Assembly: GCF_018388425.1 (NCBI RefSeq)
Contig: NZ_CP074406.1
Coordinates: forward strand, 1,798,001 to 1,862,000
Source of the DNA: Nocardioides faecalis
Lineage (GTDB): Bacteria; Actinomycetota; Actinomycetes; Propionibacteriales; Nocardioidaceae
Direction of reading: 5' to 3'
DNA: 64,000 nucleotides
A program made the position numbers and the translations under genes. Shown piece after piece: positions 26,108 through 36,421 of this stretch. Below the pieces are notes generated by a model. It worked only from the letters and a program-made list of their open reading frames with translations. It was not told where the DNA came from and made no database searches. Each line of letters starts with the position of its first letter. Within the stretch, counting starts at the first letter, position 1.

Positions 26108-27640
26108 TCAGTCCTTCTTCTCGGTGCTCCGGGCCGGGGCCCGCAGCTCGTTCTTCAGCACCTTGCCGCCGAGGTTGCGGGGCAGGGCGTCGATGGTGCG
26201 TACCTCGCGGGGCACCTTGAAGTTCGCCAGGTGCTCGCGGGCATAGGCGACCACCGCCTCGGGCGTCGGCGCCGCCGCTCCCGGAGCCGGTACGACGTAC
26301 GCGCGGCCGACCTCGCCCATCCGCTCGTCGGGCACGCCGACCACCGCGACGTCGGCGATGCCGTCCATCCGGGAGAGCACCTGCTCCACCTCGGCCGGGT
26401 AGACGTTGAACCCGCCGCAGATGTACATGTCCTTGAGCCGGTCGGTGATGCGCAGGTTCCCGTCGGCGTCGAGCTCGCCGACGTCGCCGGTGTGCAGCCA
26501 GCCGTCGGCGTCGATGGCGGCGGCCGTGGCCTCGGGGTCGTCGAGGTAGCCGAGCATCACGTACTCGCCGCGCACCAGCAGCTCGCCGTGCTCGCCGATC
26601 CGGGTCTCCATGCCCTGGATCGCGCGCCCGCAGGTGGTGGCGACCAGCTCGGCGGGGTCGCCCGCGCGGGCCATGGTGACCACCACGGCCTCGGTCATCC
26701 CGAACGCGGTGACCACGGTGTCGATGCCCAGGCCCGCCGGCGCCGCGGCGCGCATCCGCTCGATCAGCACGACCGGCACCACGGCGGCCCCGGTGACGGC
26801 CACCCGCAGGCTGGACAGGTCGCGATGCTCGCGGCCGGGCGCGGTGAGCAGCGACTGGTAGATCGTCGGCGCGCCGGGCAGCACGGTGATCCGCTCGGTC
26901 TCGATGAGCGCCATCGTGCGGTCGAGGTCGAAGGTCGCCAGCGGGTACAGCGTGGCGCCGGTGGCGAGCCCGGTGATGATCCCGACCTTGTAGCCGAAGG
27001 AGTGGAAGAACGGGTTGATCGCCAGGTAGCGGTCCTCGGCGCCGACCCCGCCGTGCTCACCCCAGGCGCGGGCCACGCCGAGCGTCTGCCGGTGCGCGCT
27101 CATCGCTCCCTTGGGGCGCCCGGTGGTGCCGGAGGTGAACAGGATGTCGGCGACGTCGTCGGGGCGCACCGCGTCGGCGCGGGCCTCCGCGGTCTCCTCG
27201 GGCACCGTCTCGCCGGCCTCGACGAGCTCGTCGAGGCGGGCGATGTCCTGCACCAGGCGCACCGAGGCCAGGTCGCTGGCGGCGCGCAGGTCGGCAACCT
27301 GGGTCCGGCCGAGGAACCCGTCGGCGACCACCACGACCCGGGCCGCGGTCCGGTCGACGAGGTCGGCGACCTCGCGGGCGGTGTAGCGGGAGTTGGCCGG
27401 CACGAGGATGGCGCCGGCGTAGGTGACCGCGAGCGCGGCGACGGCCCAGTCGATGCTGTTGGGCGCCCAGATGACAATCCGGTCGCCCGGCTCGACGCCG
27501 TGGGCGAGGTAGCCGCGCGCGACGTCGCGCACGTGGGTCAGCAGGTCGTCGTAGCCGAGGGTCCGACCGTCCTCGACGTAGGCCGGGTGGCTGCCGTGCG
27601 CGGCAGCCGCGGCGCGCAGGACGGCGGGGATCGTGTCCAT
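26108..27640 (-). CDS. fadD3: HIP-CoA ligase
   Basis: A 510-residue ANL-superfamily acyl-CoA synthetase that activates 3aalpha-H-4alpha(3'-propanoate)-7abeta-methylhexahydro-1,5-indanedione (HIP), the entry to C/D-ring catabolism. Visible: the P-loop-like LFTSGTTGRPKGAMS, the adenylate motif TAFGMTEA, GWLHTGDVGELD, RLKDMYICGGFNVYPAEVE and a C-terminal catalytic lysine in LGGKVLKNEL. ATG 27640 is preferred because TAGGGT lies 7 nt upstream (leaderless); an in-frame ATG inside the operator would add MLGRVLG. It heads fadD3-fadE31-fadE32-fadE33 and is divergent from fadE30. Confidence 0.92.
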   Translation of the reverse strand: MDTIPAVLRAAAAAHGSHPAYVEDGRTLGYDDLLTHVRDVARGYLAHGVEPGDRIVIWAPNSIDWAVAALAVTYAGAILVPANSRYTAREVADLVDRTAARVVVVADGFLGRTQVADLRAASDLASVRLVQDIARLDELVEAGETVPEETAEARADAVRPDDVADILFTSGTTGRPKGAMSAHRQTLGVARAWGEHGGVGAEDRYLAINPFFHSFGYKVGIITGLATGATLYPLATFDLDRTMALIETERITVLPGAPTIYQSLLTAPGREHRDLSSLRVAVTGAAVVPVVLIERMRAAAPAGLGIDTVVTAFGMTEAVVVTMARAGDPAELVATTCGRAIQGMETRIGEHGELLVRGEYVMLGYLDDPEATAAAIDADGWLHTGDVGELDADGNLRITDRLKDMYICGGFNVYPAEVEQVLSRMDGIADVAVVGVPDERMGEVGRAYVVPAPGAAAPTPEAVVAYAREHLANFKVPREVRTIDALPRNLGGKVLKNELRAPARSTEKKD

Positions 27641-27647
27641 GCCGAGC

Positions 27648-27675
27648 ACCCTACCAAGCATTTGCTTGGTATGCT
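27648..27675. promoter_or_regulatory. KstR2-type operator in the bidirectional fadD3/fadE30 promoter
   Basis: An 18-bp perfect palindrome ACCAAGCATTTGCTTGGT (27653-27670), flanked symmetrically by TAGGGT on the minus strand (27648-27653) and TATGCT on the plus strand (27670-27675), each 6-7 nt from its start codon. The half-sites equal the mycobacterial KstR2 half-sites (AnCAAG / CTTGnT), but the spacer is 6 instead of 2. An identical copy is at 40401-40418. Confidence 0.8.
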
Positions 27676-27681
27676 GCACGT

Positions 27682-28887
27682 GTGGACCTGACCGAGAGCG
27701 CCGAGGACCGCACCTTCCGCGAGGAGGTGCGGACCTGGCTTGATGAGAACCTGGTCGGCGAGTGGGCCGAGCTGCGTGGGCGGGGCGGCCCCGGCCGCGA
27801 GCACGAGGCACACGCCGAGCGCCTGGCCTGGAACCGACTGCTGGCCGAGCACGGCTGGACCGCCCTGGGCTGGCCCGTCGAGCACGGCGGGCGCGGCCTG
27901 TCGCTGTGGCAGCAGGTGATCTTCCACGAGGAGTACGCCCGCGCGAACGCGCCGGCCGGGGTGAATCACCTCGGGGAGCAGCTCCTCGGCCCCACCCTCA
28001 TCGCCTTCGGCACCGACGAGCAGCGCAAGCGGTTCCTGCCCGAGATCGCGGGCGTGCGCGAGCTGTGGGCCCAGGGCTACTCCGAGCCCGGCGCCGGCTC
28101 CGACCTTGCAGGAGTGCAGACCCGCGCCCGCCTCGACGAGGCCAGCGGCGAGTGGGTGATCGACGGGCAGAAGGTGTGGACCTCGCTCGCCCACCTCTCC
28201 GACTGGTGCTTCGTCGTCGCCCGCACCGAGCCCGGCTCCGCACGCCACCAGGGCCTGAGCTTCCTGCTCGTCCCGCTGCGCCAGGACGGCGTCGAGGTCC
28301 GCCCGATCGAGCAGCTGACCAGCGGCTCGGAGTTCAATGAGGTCTTCTTCTCCGGCGCCCGGACCGCCGCCGACATGATCGTCGGGGAGCCCGGTCGTGG
28401 CTGGGGCGTCGCGATGGGCCTGCTCGGCTTCGAGCGCGGCGTCTCCACGCTGGGCCAGACCGTCGGCTTCGCCCGCGAGCTGGACAGCGTCGTGGAGCGG
28501 GCGAAGGCCAACGGCTCCATCGACGACCCGGTCGTGCGCGACCGGTTGGCGGCGATGAAGGCCGAGCTGTCGGTGATCCGCAGCTTCGCGCTGCGCTCGC
28601 TGGCCCTCGTCCAGGGCGGCGAGGACTCCGCGGCCGGCAACGGCGCGGGCTCGGTGTTCAAGCTCGCCTGGGCCAACTGGCACCGCACCCTCGGCGAGGT
28701 CGCGATGGACGTGGCCGGCCGCGATGGCCTGCTCACCCGCGGCACCGGGGAGTACGACCTCGACGAGCACCAGCGGCTCTTCCTCTTCTCCCGCGCCGAC
28801 ACCCTCTACGGCGGCAGCGACGAGGTCCAGAAGAACATCCTGGCCGAGCGTGTGCTCGGCCTGCCACGCGAACCGAAGGGGTCCTGA
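27682..28887 (+). CDS. fadE30: Acyl-CoA dehydrogenase, FadE30-like
   Basis: A 401-residue acyl-CoA dehydrogenase with WAQGYSEPGAGSDLAGVQ, WVIDGQKVWTSLAHL and the C-terminal YGGSDEVQKNILAERVLGLPREPKGS. By synteny with Rv3560c it dehydrogenates 5-OH-HIP-CoA in the first propionyl side-chain beta-oxidation. GTG 27682 is 6 nt after TATGCT, so the mRNA is predicted leaderless. The stop overlaps the ipdF ATG by 1 nt. Confidence 0.88.
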   Translation: MDLTESAEDRTFREEVRTWLDENLVGEWAELRGRGGPGREHEAHAERLAWNRLLAEHGWTALGWPVEHGGRGLSLWQQVIFHEEYARANAPAGVNHLGEQLLGPTLIAFGTDEQRKRFLPEIAGVRELWAQGYSEPGAGSDLAGVQTRARLDEASGEWVIDGQKVWTSLAHLSDWCFVVARTEPGSARHQGLSFLLVPLRQDGVEVRPIEQLTSGSEFNEVFFSGARTAADMIVGEPGRGWGVAMGLLGFERGVSTLGQTVGFARELDSVVERAKANGSIDDPVVRDRLAAMKAELSVIRSFALRSLALVQGGEDSAAGNGAGSVFKLAWANWHRTLGEVAMDVAGRDGLLTRGTGEYDLDEHQRLFLFSRADTLYGGSDEVQKNILAERVLGLPREPKGS

Positions 28888-29690
28888 TGACCGTCCACCG
28901 TCCCGAGCAGCCCACCCCCGACTACGTGCCGGGACACGGCCTGCTGGCCGGCAAGGTCGTCGTGGTCACCGCCGCCGCGGGCGCCGGCATCGGTGCCGCC
29001 GTCGTACGGCGTGCGCTGGAGGAGGGCGCCAAGGCCGTCGTGTTCAGCGACACCCACGCCCGTCGCCTCGCCGAGGCCGAGACCGCGCTGGCCGAGGAGT
29101 TCGGCGCCGACCGGGTGCGCCAGCTGGTCTGCGACGTCACCAAGGAGGACGACATCGCGGCCCTGCTGGACGCCGCGGAGGAGTTCGGCGGCGTCGACGT
29201 GATGATCAACAACGCCGGCCTCGGCGGCACCGACACCATCCTCGAGATGACCGACGAGTCCTGGAACCGGGTCCTCGACATCACCCTGACCGGCACCATG
29301 CGCGCCACCCGCGCCGTCGGCAACCGGTTCGTCGCCGCCGGCAAGAAGGGCGTCATCGTCAACAACGCCTCCGTCATCGGCTGGCGCGCCCAGGAAGGCC
29401 AGGCGCACTACGCCGCCGCCAAGGCCGGCGTGATGGCGCTGACCCGCTGCTCCGCGCTCGACCTCGCCCCGCACGGGATCCGGGTCAACGCGGTCTCCCC
29501 GAGCCTGGCGATGCACCCGTTCCTGGAGAAGGTGACCTCACCGGAGCTGCTCGCCGAGCTCAAGCAGCGCGAGGCGTTCGGCAGGGCGGCCGCTCCCTGG
29601 GAGGTCGCCAATGTGATGGTTTTCCTCGCCAGCGACTACTCGTCGTACCTGACCGGTGAGGTGATCAGTGCCAGCAGCCAACACGCCTGA
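28887..29690 (+). CDS. ipdF: Short-chain dehydrogenase IpdF
   Basis: A 267-residue classical SDR. Cofactor motif VVVTAAAGAGIGAAVV near residue 28, NNAG at about 109, and the catalytic Y-x3-K in HYAAAKAG. Orthologous in position to Rv3559c, which interconverts the 5-keto and 5-hydroxy forms of HIP-CoA-derived intermediates. It lies between fadE30 and kstR2; its end overlaps kstR2 by 23 nt. Confidence 0.87.
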   Translation: MTVHRPEQPTPDYVPGHGLLAGKVVVVTAAAGAGIGAAVVRRALEEGAKAVVFSDTHARRLAEAETALAEEFGADRVRQLVCDVTKEDDIAALLDAAEEFGGVDVMINNAGLGGTDTILEMTDESWNRVLDITLTGTMRATRAVGNRFVAAGKKGVIVNNASVIGWRAQEGQAHYAAAKAGVMALTRCSALDLAPHGIRVNAVSPSLAMHPFLEKVTSPELLAELKQREAFGRAAAPWEVANVMVFLASDYSSYLTGEVISASSQHA

Positions 29691-30303
29691 CGGCGGCTCC
29701 AAGGCGACCAAGGGCGGCGAGACGCCGACGCGGCGCGAGCAGTTGCTCACGATCGCCGCGCGCCTGTTCGCGGACAAGGGTTTTCGCAACACCACCGTGC
29801 GCGACATCGCCGACGAGGCCGGCATCCTCTCGGGCAGCCTCTACCACCACTTCGACTCCAAGGAGTCGATGGTCGACGAGATCCTGTCCACCTTCCAGGA
29901 GGAGCTCTTCGGCCAGTACGACGAGATCCTGGCCAGCGGCGACGACGCCCGCACCAAGCTGGAGCGCGCCGTCCGGGTCTCCTTCGAGGCCATCGACCGC
30001 TACCCCAGCGAGGTGGCGATCTTCCAGAACGACGCCGACTACCTCGGCACGTTCGAGCGGTTCGGCTACCTCGCCGACCGCAACATGCAGTCCCGCCAGG
30101 TGTGGATCACCCTGATCGAGGAGGGCGTGCGCACCGGCGTGCTGCGCGCCGACCTCGACGTGACGCTGACCTACCGGTTCATCCGCGACACGATCTGGGT
30201 CGCGGTGCGCTGGTACCGGCCCGGGCGCGGGCTCAGCCACACCGACATCGCCGACCAGTACGTCCGCATCCTGCTCGACGGCATCGCCGTCTCCGGTGGT
30301 TGA
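29668..30303 (+). CDS. kstR2: TetR-family repressor KstR2
   Basis: A 211-residue TetR regulator. The helix-turn-helix is at about 25-65 (LLTIAARLFADKGFRNTTVRDIADEAGILSGSLYHHF, in part), followed by a ligand-binding domain. Its position between ipdF and fadA6 matches mycobacterial kstR2, whose inducer is HIP-CoA and whose targets are the fadD3, fadE30 and ipd/echA20 operons. The palindromes found upstream of exactly those operons here (27653-27670 and 40401-40418) are its likely sites, including its own operon, so autoregulation is expected. The GTG start lies within ipdF. Confidence 0.88.
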   Translation: MPAANTPDGGSKATKGGETPTRREQLLTIAARLFADKGFRNTTVRDIADEAGILSGSLYHHFDSKESMVDEILSTFQEELFGQYDEILASGDDARTKLERAVRVSFEAIDRYPSEVAIFQNDADYLGTFERFGYLADRNMQSRQVWITLIEEGVRTGVLRADLDVTLTYRFIRDTIWVAVRWYRPGRGLSHTDIADQYVRILLDGIAVSGG

Positions 30304-30338
30304 GGCGCGCGCCTCGACCCTCTCGAAAGGACACTCCC

Positions 30339-31502
30339 ATGGCTGAGGCCTACATCGTCGACGCGGCCCGCACGGCCGTCGGCAAGCGCGGCGGCGCGCT
30401 CGCCCAGGTGCACTCCGCCGACCTCGCGGCGCACTCGATCTCCGCGCTCGTGCAGCGCACCGGCGTGGATCCGGGCGCGGTCGACGACGTCATCCTGGGC
30501 TGCTGCGACACCATCGGCTCCCAGGCCGGGGACGTCGCCCGCACCGCCTGGCTCGTCGCGGGCCTGCCCGACCACGTGCCCGGCGTGACCATCGACCGGC
30601 AGTGCGGCTCCTCCCAGCAGGCCGTGCACTTCGCCGCGCAGGGCGTCATGTCCGGCACCCAGGACCTGGTGGTGGCCGGGGGAGTGCAGAACATGAGCGC
30701 GATCCCGATCTCCGCGGCCATGCTGGTCGGCCAGCAGTACGGCTTCTCCACGCCGTTCGCCGAGTCGCCCGGCTGGGCGAAGCGGTACGGCGACGTCGAG
30801 GTCAGCCAGTTCAACTCGGCCGAGATGATCGCCGAGAAGTGGGACCTCAGCCGTGAGGAGATGGAGGCCTACGCCCTGGCCTCCCACGAGCGCGCCCGCA
30901 CCGCGATCGCCGAGGGCCGGTTCACCGGCGAGATCGTGCCGTTCCCGCTCGCCGACGGCGCGGTCTTCGACACCGACCAGTGCCCGCGCGAGACCTCGCT
31001 GGAGAAGATGGCCGGGCTCGACCCGCTGGCGCCGGGTGGCCGGATCACCGCCGCCGTGGCCTCCCAGATCTGCGACGGCTCCTCGGCGATGCTCATCGCC
31101 TCCGAGCAGGCGGTCAAGGACCACGGCCTCACCCCGCGGGCGCGGATCGTGCACCTCTCGGTGCGCGGCGACGACCCGGTGTGGATGCTCACCGGCCCCA
31201 TCGCCGCCACCCAGCACGCCCTGGCCAAGAGCGGTCTCTCGGTCGACGACATCGACCTGTTCGAGTGCAACGAGGCGTTCGCCTCCGTCGTGCTGGCCTG
31301 GATGAAGGAGACCGGCGCGCCGCACGAGAAGGTCAACGTCAACGGCGGCGGCATCGCGCTGGGCCACCCGATCGGCGCCACCGGCACCCGGCTGATGACC
31401 ACCCTGCTCAACGAGCTCGAGCGCACCGGCGGCCGCTACGGCCTGCAGACCATGTGCGAGGGCGGCGGGCAGGCCAATGTCACCATCATCGAGCGGCTCT
31501 AG
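30339..31502 (+). CDS. fadA6: Acetyl-CoA acetyltransferase FadA6
   Basis: A 387-residue thiolase. The acyl-enzyme cysteine is C89 in DRQCGSSQQA, with H343 in GHPIGATG and C373 in MCEGGGQ as the remaining catalytic residues. Synteny with Rv3556c places it at the final thiolysis of the C/D-ring degradation chain under KstR2. AAAGGA precedes the ATG at 30339. It ends 9 nt before the stop of a converging response-regulator gene. Confidence 0.9.
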   Translation: MAEAYIVDAARTAVGKRGGALAQVHSADLAAHSISALVQRTGVDPGAVDDVILGCCDTIGSQAGDVARTAWLVAGLPDHVPGVTIDRQCGSSQQAVHFAAQGVMSGTQDLVVAGGVQNMSAIPISAAMLVGQQYGFSTPFAESPGWAKRYGDVEVSQFNSAEMIAEKWDLSREEMEAYALASHERARTAIAEGRFTGEIVPFPLADGAVFDTDQCPRETSLEKMAGLDPLAPGGRITAAVASQICDGSSAMLIASEQAVKDHGLTPRARIVHLSVRGDDPVWMLTGPIAATQHALAKSGLSVDDIDLFECNEAFASVVLAWMKETGAPHEKVNVNGGGIALGHPIGATGTRLMTTLLNELERTGGRYGLQTMCEGGGQANVTIIERL

Positions 31503-31511
31503 TCCAGCCCG

Positions 31512-32120
31512 TCAGATCCAGCCCATCCGGCGCGCGATCGCGCAGGCGTCGTGCCGGTTGGCGGCGCCGAGCTTGGTGACCGCGCTGGACAGGTAGTTGC
31601 GCACCGTGCCCGGCGACAGCGAGGCCCGCTCGGCGATCTCGTCGACCGGCGCGCCGTCCACGGCGAGCTCGAGCACGTCGGCCTCGCGCGGGGTCAGCGG
31701 GCTGTCCCCGGCGGCGATCGCCTCCGCGGCCAGCTCCGGGTCCACGTGCCGGCCACCGGCGTGCACCTTGCGGACCACCTCGGCCAAGGTGCGCGCCGAC
31801 GTGGTCTTCGGCAGGAAGCCGCGTACGCCGGCGGCCAGCGCCCGCTTGAGGTGACCGGGCCGGCCGTGGCTGGTCACGATCACCACCGGGATGCCGCGCC
31901 CGGCGCCGGCGAGCCGCTCCGCGACCGCGATCCCGTCGGGGCCGGGCATCTGCAGGTCGAGCACCGCCACGTCGACGTCGTGCTTGAGCGCCATCGCGAT
32001 CGCCTCGTCGCCGCTGGCCGCCTGCGTCACCACGGTCAGGTCGGGCTCCAGGTCGAGCAGCTGCGCCAGCGCGGTGCGGATCAGGTGCTCGTCGTCGGCG
32101 AGCAGGAGGCGGATCGTCAT
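31512..32120 (-). CDS. NarL/LuxR-family response regulator
   Basis: A 202-residue regulator: receiver domain with phosphoacceptor D55 in VAVLDLQMPG, and a C-terminal LuxR-type HTH (SPLTPREADVLELAVDGAPV, then AERASLSPGTVRNYLS). The start overlaps the stop of the histidine kinase gene (ATGA). It is cognate to that kinase and probably regulates the ABC exporter genes upstream in the same operon, an arrangement typical of antibiotic- or envelope-stress-responsive exporters. Confidence 0.9.
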   Translation of the reverse strand: MTIRLLLADDEHLIRTALAQLLDLEPDLTVVTQAASGDEAIAMALKHDVDVAVLDLQMPGPDGIAVAERLAGAGRGIPVVIVTSHGRPGHLKRALAAGVRGFLPKTTSARTLAEVVRKVHAGGRHVDPELAAEAIAAGDSPLTPREADVLELAVDGAPVDEIAERASLSPGTVRNYLSSAVTKLGAANRHDACAIARRMGWI

Positions 32121-33340
32121 GCCGACACCGCCGTGGCGGCGGCCGGCTCCAGCGGCATGGCCGGGAACCGGGCGACGACCCGGAACCCGGTGCCGGGTTC
32201 GCCCGGCCGGTCGCCGGTGGTCGGCTCGGCGGTGAGCGTGGCACCGAGCGGCGCGAGCCGTTCGCGCAGGCCCCGCAGCCCGGAGCCCGACCCAGTGCCC
32301 GGCCCAGTGCCCGACCCAGTGCCGCGTGCAGCGGTCGTGGACGACTGGGCGGCCAGGGGGCCGTCGTTGTGCACGGTCAGCTCGCCGTCGGCGTACCCGA
32401 TGCGCACCCGGGTGGCGGAGGAGTGCCGCAGCACGTTGGTCACCGACTCCCGCACCACCCAGGCCACCGGCTCCCGCCAGGGCGCCGGCACGTCCTCCAC
32501 GGCGACGTCGACGTCGATCCCGGCCGACGACAACAGGGAGCGTGCCCCGTCGAGCTCCTGGCTCAGGTCGGTGGCCCGGTAGCCGCGGGCGAGCTCGCGG
32601 GCCTCCCGCATCGCCTCGTGCGCGGTCTCGCGCACCGCCAGCATCCGCTCGGCCACGGAGGCGTCCCCGCGCTCGGCGAGGGTGGCGGCGAGCTCGGCCT
32701 GCACGGCGATCGCCGCCAGCCGCCGGCCGAGGACGTCGTGCACGTCGCGGGAGAACCGCAGCCGCTCCTCGGCCACCGCCAGGGCGGCCTGCGCGCCCCT
32801 GGCCTGGTCGAGCTCGGTGACGACGCCGAGCAGCCACAGCGACACCTGGACCGTGAACACCAGGAAGAGGACCACCACCGTGACGCCCAGCGCGATCACG
32901 ACGTCCTGGGTGGTGATCCCGAACAGGGCTGCGATGCCGAGGACCAGAGCCACCAGGATCCGCCGGTCGCTCAGCCCGCCCAGCGTCCAGGCAGCGGCGG
33001 AACCCACGGTGAGCACCGCCAGGCCGCGGGTCCCGCCCGAGACGCTGGCACCGGCGGCCACCAGCAGCACGCACAGCAGCGCGAAGACGCCGATGCTGCG
33101 CCACGGCAGCGGCGCCGTGGCCGGGTAGAGCGCGAGCACCCGGCGCATCAGCATCGCCGCGGACGCCGTGAGCACGGCGGCGAGCAGGCACAGGGCGCCG
33201 TACACCACCGGGTGCTGCTCGGCGCGCTCGTAGCCGTTGAACCAGATCAGTGCGACGTAGCCCCACAAGAACAGGTACAGCGACTGTCGCGTGTAGCGGT
33301 CCACCCGCTCCACCTGGCTGAGCTGCGACCACCGGCGCAT
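32117..33340 (-). CDS. DesK/NarX-type sensor histidine kinase
   Basis: A 407-residue kinase with an N-terminal set of about five or six transmembrane helices (20-175), no sizeable extracellular domain, a HisKA_3 dimerisation region with H201 in RFSRDVHDVLGRRL, and an HATPase_c domain with the N box VVRESVTNVLRHS. Before the G2 region there is a low-complexity linker of alternating Gly-Thr/Gly-Ser made by short tandem DNA repeats near 32285-32330. Signal sensing is probably membrane-intrinsic. It is translationally coupled to the response regulator. Confidence 0.87.
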   Translation of the reverse strand: MRRWSQLSQVERVDRYTRQSLYLFLWGYVALIWFNGYERAEQHPVVYGALCLLAAVLTASAAMLMRRVLALYPATAPLPWRSIGVFALLCVLLVAAGASVSGGTRGLAVLTVGSAAAWTLGGLSDRRILVALVLGIAALFGITTQDVVIALGVTVVVLFLVFTVQVSLWLLGVVTELDQARGAQAALAVAEERLRFSRDVHDVLGRRLAAIAVQAELAATLAERGDASVAERMLAVRETAHEAMREARELARGYRATDLSQELDGARSLLSSAGIDVDVAVEDVPAPWREPVAWVVRESVTNVLRHSSATRVRIGYADGELTVHNDGPLAAQSSTTAARGTGSGTGPGTGSGSGLRGLRERLAPLGATLTAEPTTGDRPGEPGTGFRVVARFPAMPLEPAAATAVSA

Positions 33341-33372
33341 CCGATCCCTCCTCCGTCGGCTGGCGCTCGAGC

Positions 33373-34172
33373 CTAGACCCGGGGCTCCCAGCGCATCGAC
33401 CGCGCCGCCAGCCAGCCCGCCAGCACCGCCCAAGCGGCCAGCACCAGCACCGGCTCCGCAGCGGCGCCCCAGGTCGCGGCGAGGTCGAGCGAGCGCTCCG
33501 TGCTGCCTTCGGGCAGGCCGAACCAGGAGGTGCGGACCAGGTCGGTCATCGCGGCGCCGGGCGTCAGGTCGGTCCACCGCTGGGCCCAGTCCGGCAGGCC
33601 CACCGAGAGCTGGCCGGCGACGGCCAGCACGATCACCGGCATGCTCGTCAGCTGCGCGGCCTCGGCGTTCTTCGTCCAGCCGGCGGTCCACAGCGCGAAC
33701 GCAGCGAAGACCACCACGCTCACGGCGGCACCGAGCAGGAACATGACCGGGTTCAGCGGCGCCGACTGCCCGGCGAGCATCGCCAGCGGGATCGCCACCG
33801 CGGCCAGGCCCAGCGTGATCACGGCGCCGGGCAGCACCAGCGCGACCAGCAGCTCGGCGTCCCGCACCTCACCGGTCCGCAACCGCTTGAGCACCAGCTC
33901 GTCGCGGCGGGTCACGAACTGGGCGAGCACGTTGTAGAAGACCGGGAACAGCGCGGCGGCCAGCAGGGTGGAGCAGATCGCGGCGGCACCGGCACCGACC
34001 TCGCCGCGCTCGCCGGCCAGCAGCAGGGCCAGCGGCAGGACCGGTACGACGACGGCGTACGTGAGCGCCAGGCGGTTGCGGAGCATCAGCACCGCGTTCC
34101 ACCGGGCCAGGCGCAGGGTGCGCCCGGGGGAGAACCCGTCGCGGGTGGCTTGGGACTGGATCGTCGGGGTGC

Positions 34173-34176
<4 letters not shown>
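33373..34176 (-). CDS. ABC-2 type exporter permease
   Basis: A 267-residue integral membrane protein with six predicted transmembrane helices and a cytosolic charged N-terminus (RTLRLARWNAVLMLRNRLAL). It lies between the ATPase gene (GTGA overlap at 34173-34176) and the histidine kinase (32-nt gap), so exporter and two-component system form one operon. The substrate is unknown. DrrB-like drug or lipid exporters are the nearest type. Confidence 0.85.
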
Positions 34177-35144
<968 letters not shown>

Positions 35145-35251
35145 GGGACAAGGTTGCCCGCCCCCGACCGGCCGCGGCAGGGCGCCCCGTCACCGGTTGG
35201 GCGTGACAGTTGTCATGCCCACACCAACCACGTCAGCGGGTCGGAGCCGGC

Positions 35252-35629
35252 TCAGAGAACCGTCCACCAGATGCCGACGATGCCGGGGAGCAGGCCCAGC
35301 AGCAGCCACGGCGTACGCCAGGAGCGGCCGTTGATCAGCAGCGTCGAGGCGATGCCGCCGATCATGAAGATGGTGCCGATCACGTTCAGTGCGATCCGGG
35401 CGTCCGGACGGTCCGCCGAGACGTGGTCCGCCGCGACGACGAAGCCCACGGCCAGGTGCAGGACGGTGGTGAACACCAGCACCGAGATCACGCGCCGCTG
35501 CACCGTCTGCAGCCGGATCAGGTCCTCGGGGTCCGGTGCCTTGCGCGGGGCGTTCGGGTCCATGAGGTGACGGCGCCGCCGAGCGGCGACGTCCGTGCCG
35601 GCCCCGCCCCGCTTGGACTCCTGCTGCAT
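35252..35629 (-). CDS. Small three- or four-helix membrane protein
   Basis: A 125-residue protein with a basic N-terminal 40 residues and hydrophobic segments at about 47-65, 80-97 and 105-125 (WLLLGLLPGIVGIWWTVL). It is not a recognised family, although similar small membrane proteins are common in Actinobacteria. The ATG at 35629 sits 6 nt after TACCCT on the minus strand, so translation is probably leaderless. Confidence 0.65.
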   Translation of the reverse strand: MQQESKRGGAGTDVAARRRRHLMDPNAPRKAPDPEDLIRLQTVQRRVISVLVFTTVLHLAVGFVVAADHVSADRPDARIALNVIGTIFMIGGIASTLLINGRSWRTPWLLLGLLPGIVGIWWTVL

Positions 35630-35644
35630 GTCCCCAGGGTAGAC

Positions 35645-35953
35645 CTAGGAGTAGCGGTGGCTCTTGGCGGCGTGGCCGCGCTCGCGGGTGCAGGTGCGCC
35701 CGCTCATGTTGCGGTGCCCGCACAGCTCCTCGGTGCCGGCCTCGGTGCTGGCCTCGGTGCTGGGACTCGCCTCGGCGGAGGTCTGCTTGGGCTTGGCCGG
35801 GGCGCGCTTGCGAGCCGGCTTCGCCGGTGCGGCGTCGGGGTCGGTGCTGGCGGCCTTGGGGCGCGTCGTCGCCGGGCCCGCGGCGCGGGCACGAGCCTGG
35901 GCCTGGGCGTACTTGGCCTCGCGCATCGCGCGGAGGCCGTCCATCTTGCTCAT
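35645..35953 (-). CDS. Ala/Pro/Lys-rich protein with C-terminal Cys/His cluster
   Basis: A 102-residue protein: a helical N-terminus (MSKMDGLRAMREAKYAQAQA), a low-complexity Ala/Pro/Lys and Ser/Thr/Glu linker partly made of short DNA repeats, and a C-terminal CGHRNMSGRTCTRERGHAA segment whose two Cys and two His could bind one zinc. GAAGGA precedes the ATG. The function is unknown; a nucleic-acid-binding role is conceivable from charge and the zinc-like cluster. Confidence 0.6.
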   Translation of the reverse strand: MSKMDGLRAMREAKYAQAQARARAAGPATTRPKAASTDPDAAPAKPARKRAPAKPKQTSAEASPSTEASTEAGTEELCGHRNMSGRTCTRERGHAAKSHRYS

Positions 35954-36074
35954 CGGTCCTTCACGCCCCCGACCTTAGTTGGGCCCTCCGACGCACTGCC
36001 CGGCGGCGTTGTCCGGCGGCGCCGTCGCTAGGCTTCGAGGGATCGACAGGTGGTCGACGACCGCGGGAGGCGAG

Positions 36075-36386
36075 ATGGTGGCGAGCAGGTCCGCTCGAGA
36101 GCGGAAGGCCGCAGCGCAGGCCGGCGACCTGGCCCGGGTGCGGATCGAGGTGGACGACGCCGACCAGTTCGTCTACAAGATCACCTGCACGCAGTGCAAG
36201 GTCCGTGACGACCGGCCGTGGTCGGCCTACCGACCCGGTCAGGACAACGGCTTCATGGCCGCGATGGACCGCTGGATCTTCCACCTCGTCGAGCGGCACC
36301 CCGGCGCCGAGGCGCCGTGCCTGGAGTTCCTCGACGCCGCGCAGCAGCGGCTCCAGGAGCGCCGCGACGCGGCCTCCGCGGACTGA
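36075..36386 (+). CDS. Small cytoplasmic protein of unknown function
   Basis: A 103-residue protein with a basic N-terminus and a compact alpha/beta body containing CTQCKVRDDRPW at about 38-49, a CxxC that may bind metal or be redox-active. GGGAGG lies 4 nt before the ATG, which fixes the start. No homologous family is recognised. Confidence 0.6.
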   Translation: MVASRSARERKAAAQAGDLARVRIEVDDADQFVYKITCTQCKVRDDRPWSAYRPGQDNGFMAAMDRWIFHLVERHPGAEAPCLEFLDAAQQRLQERRDAASAD

Positions 36387-36421
36387 CCAGGCGACCGGCC
36401 CGGTCCGGTCTGGCGGGGACG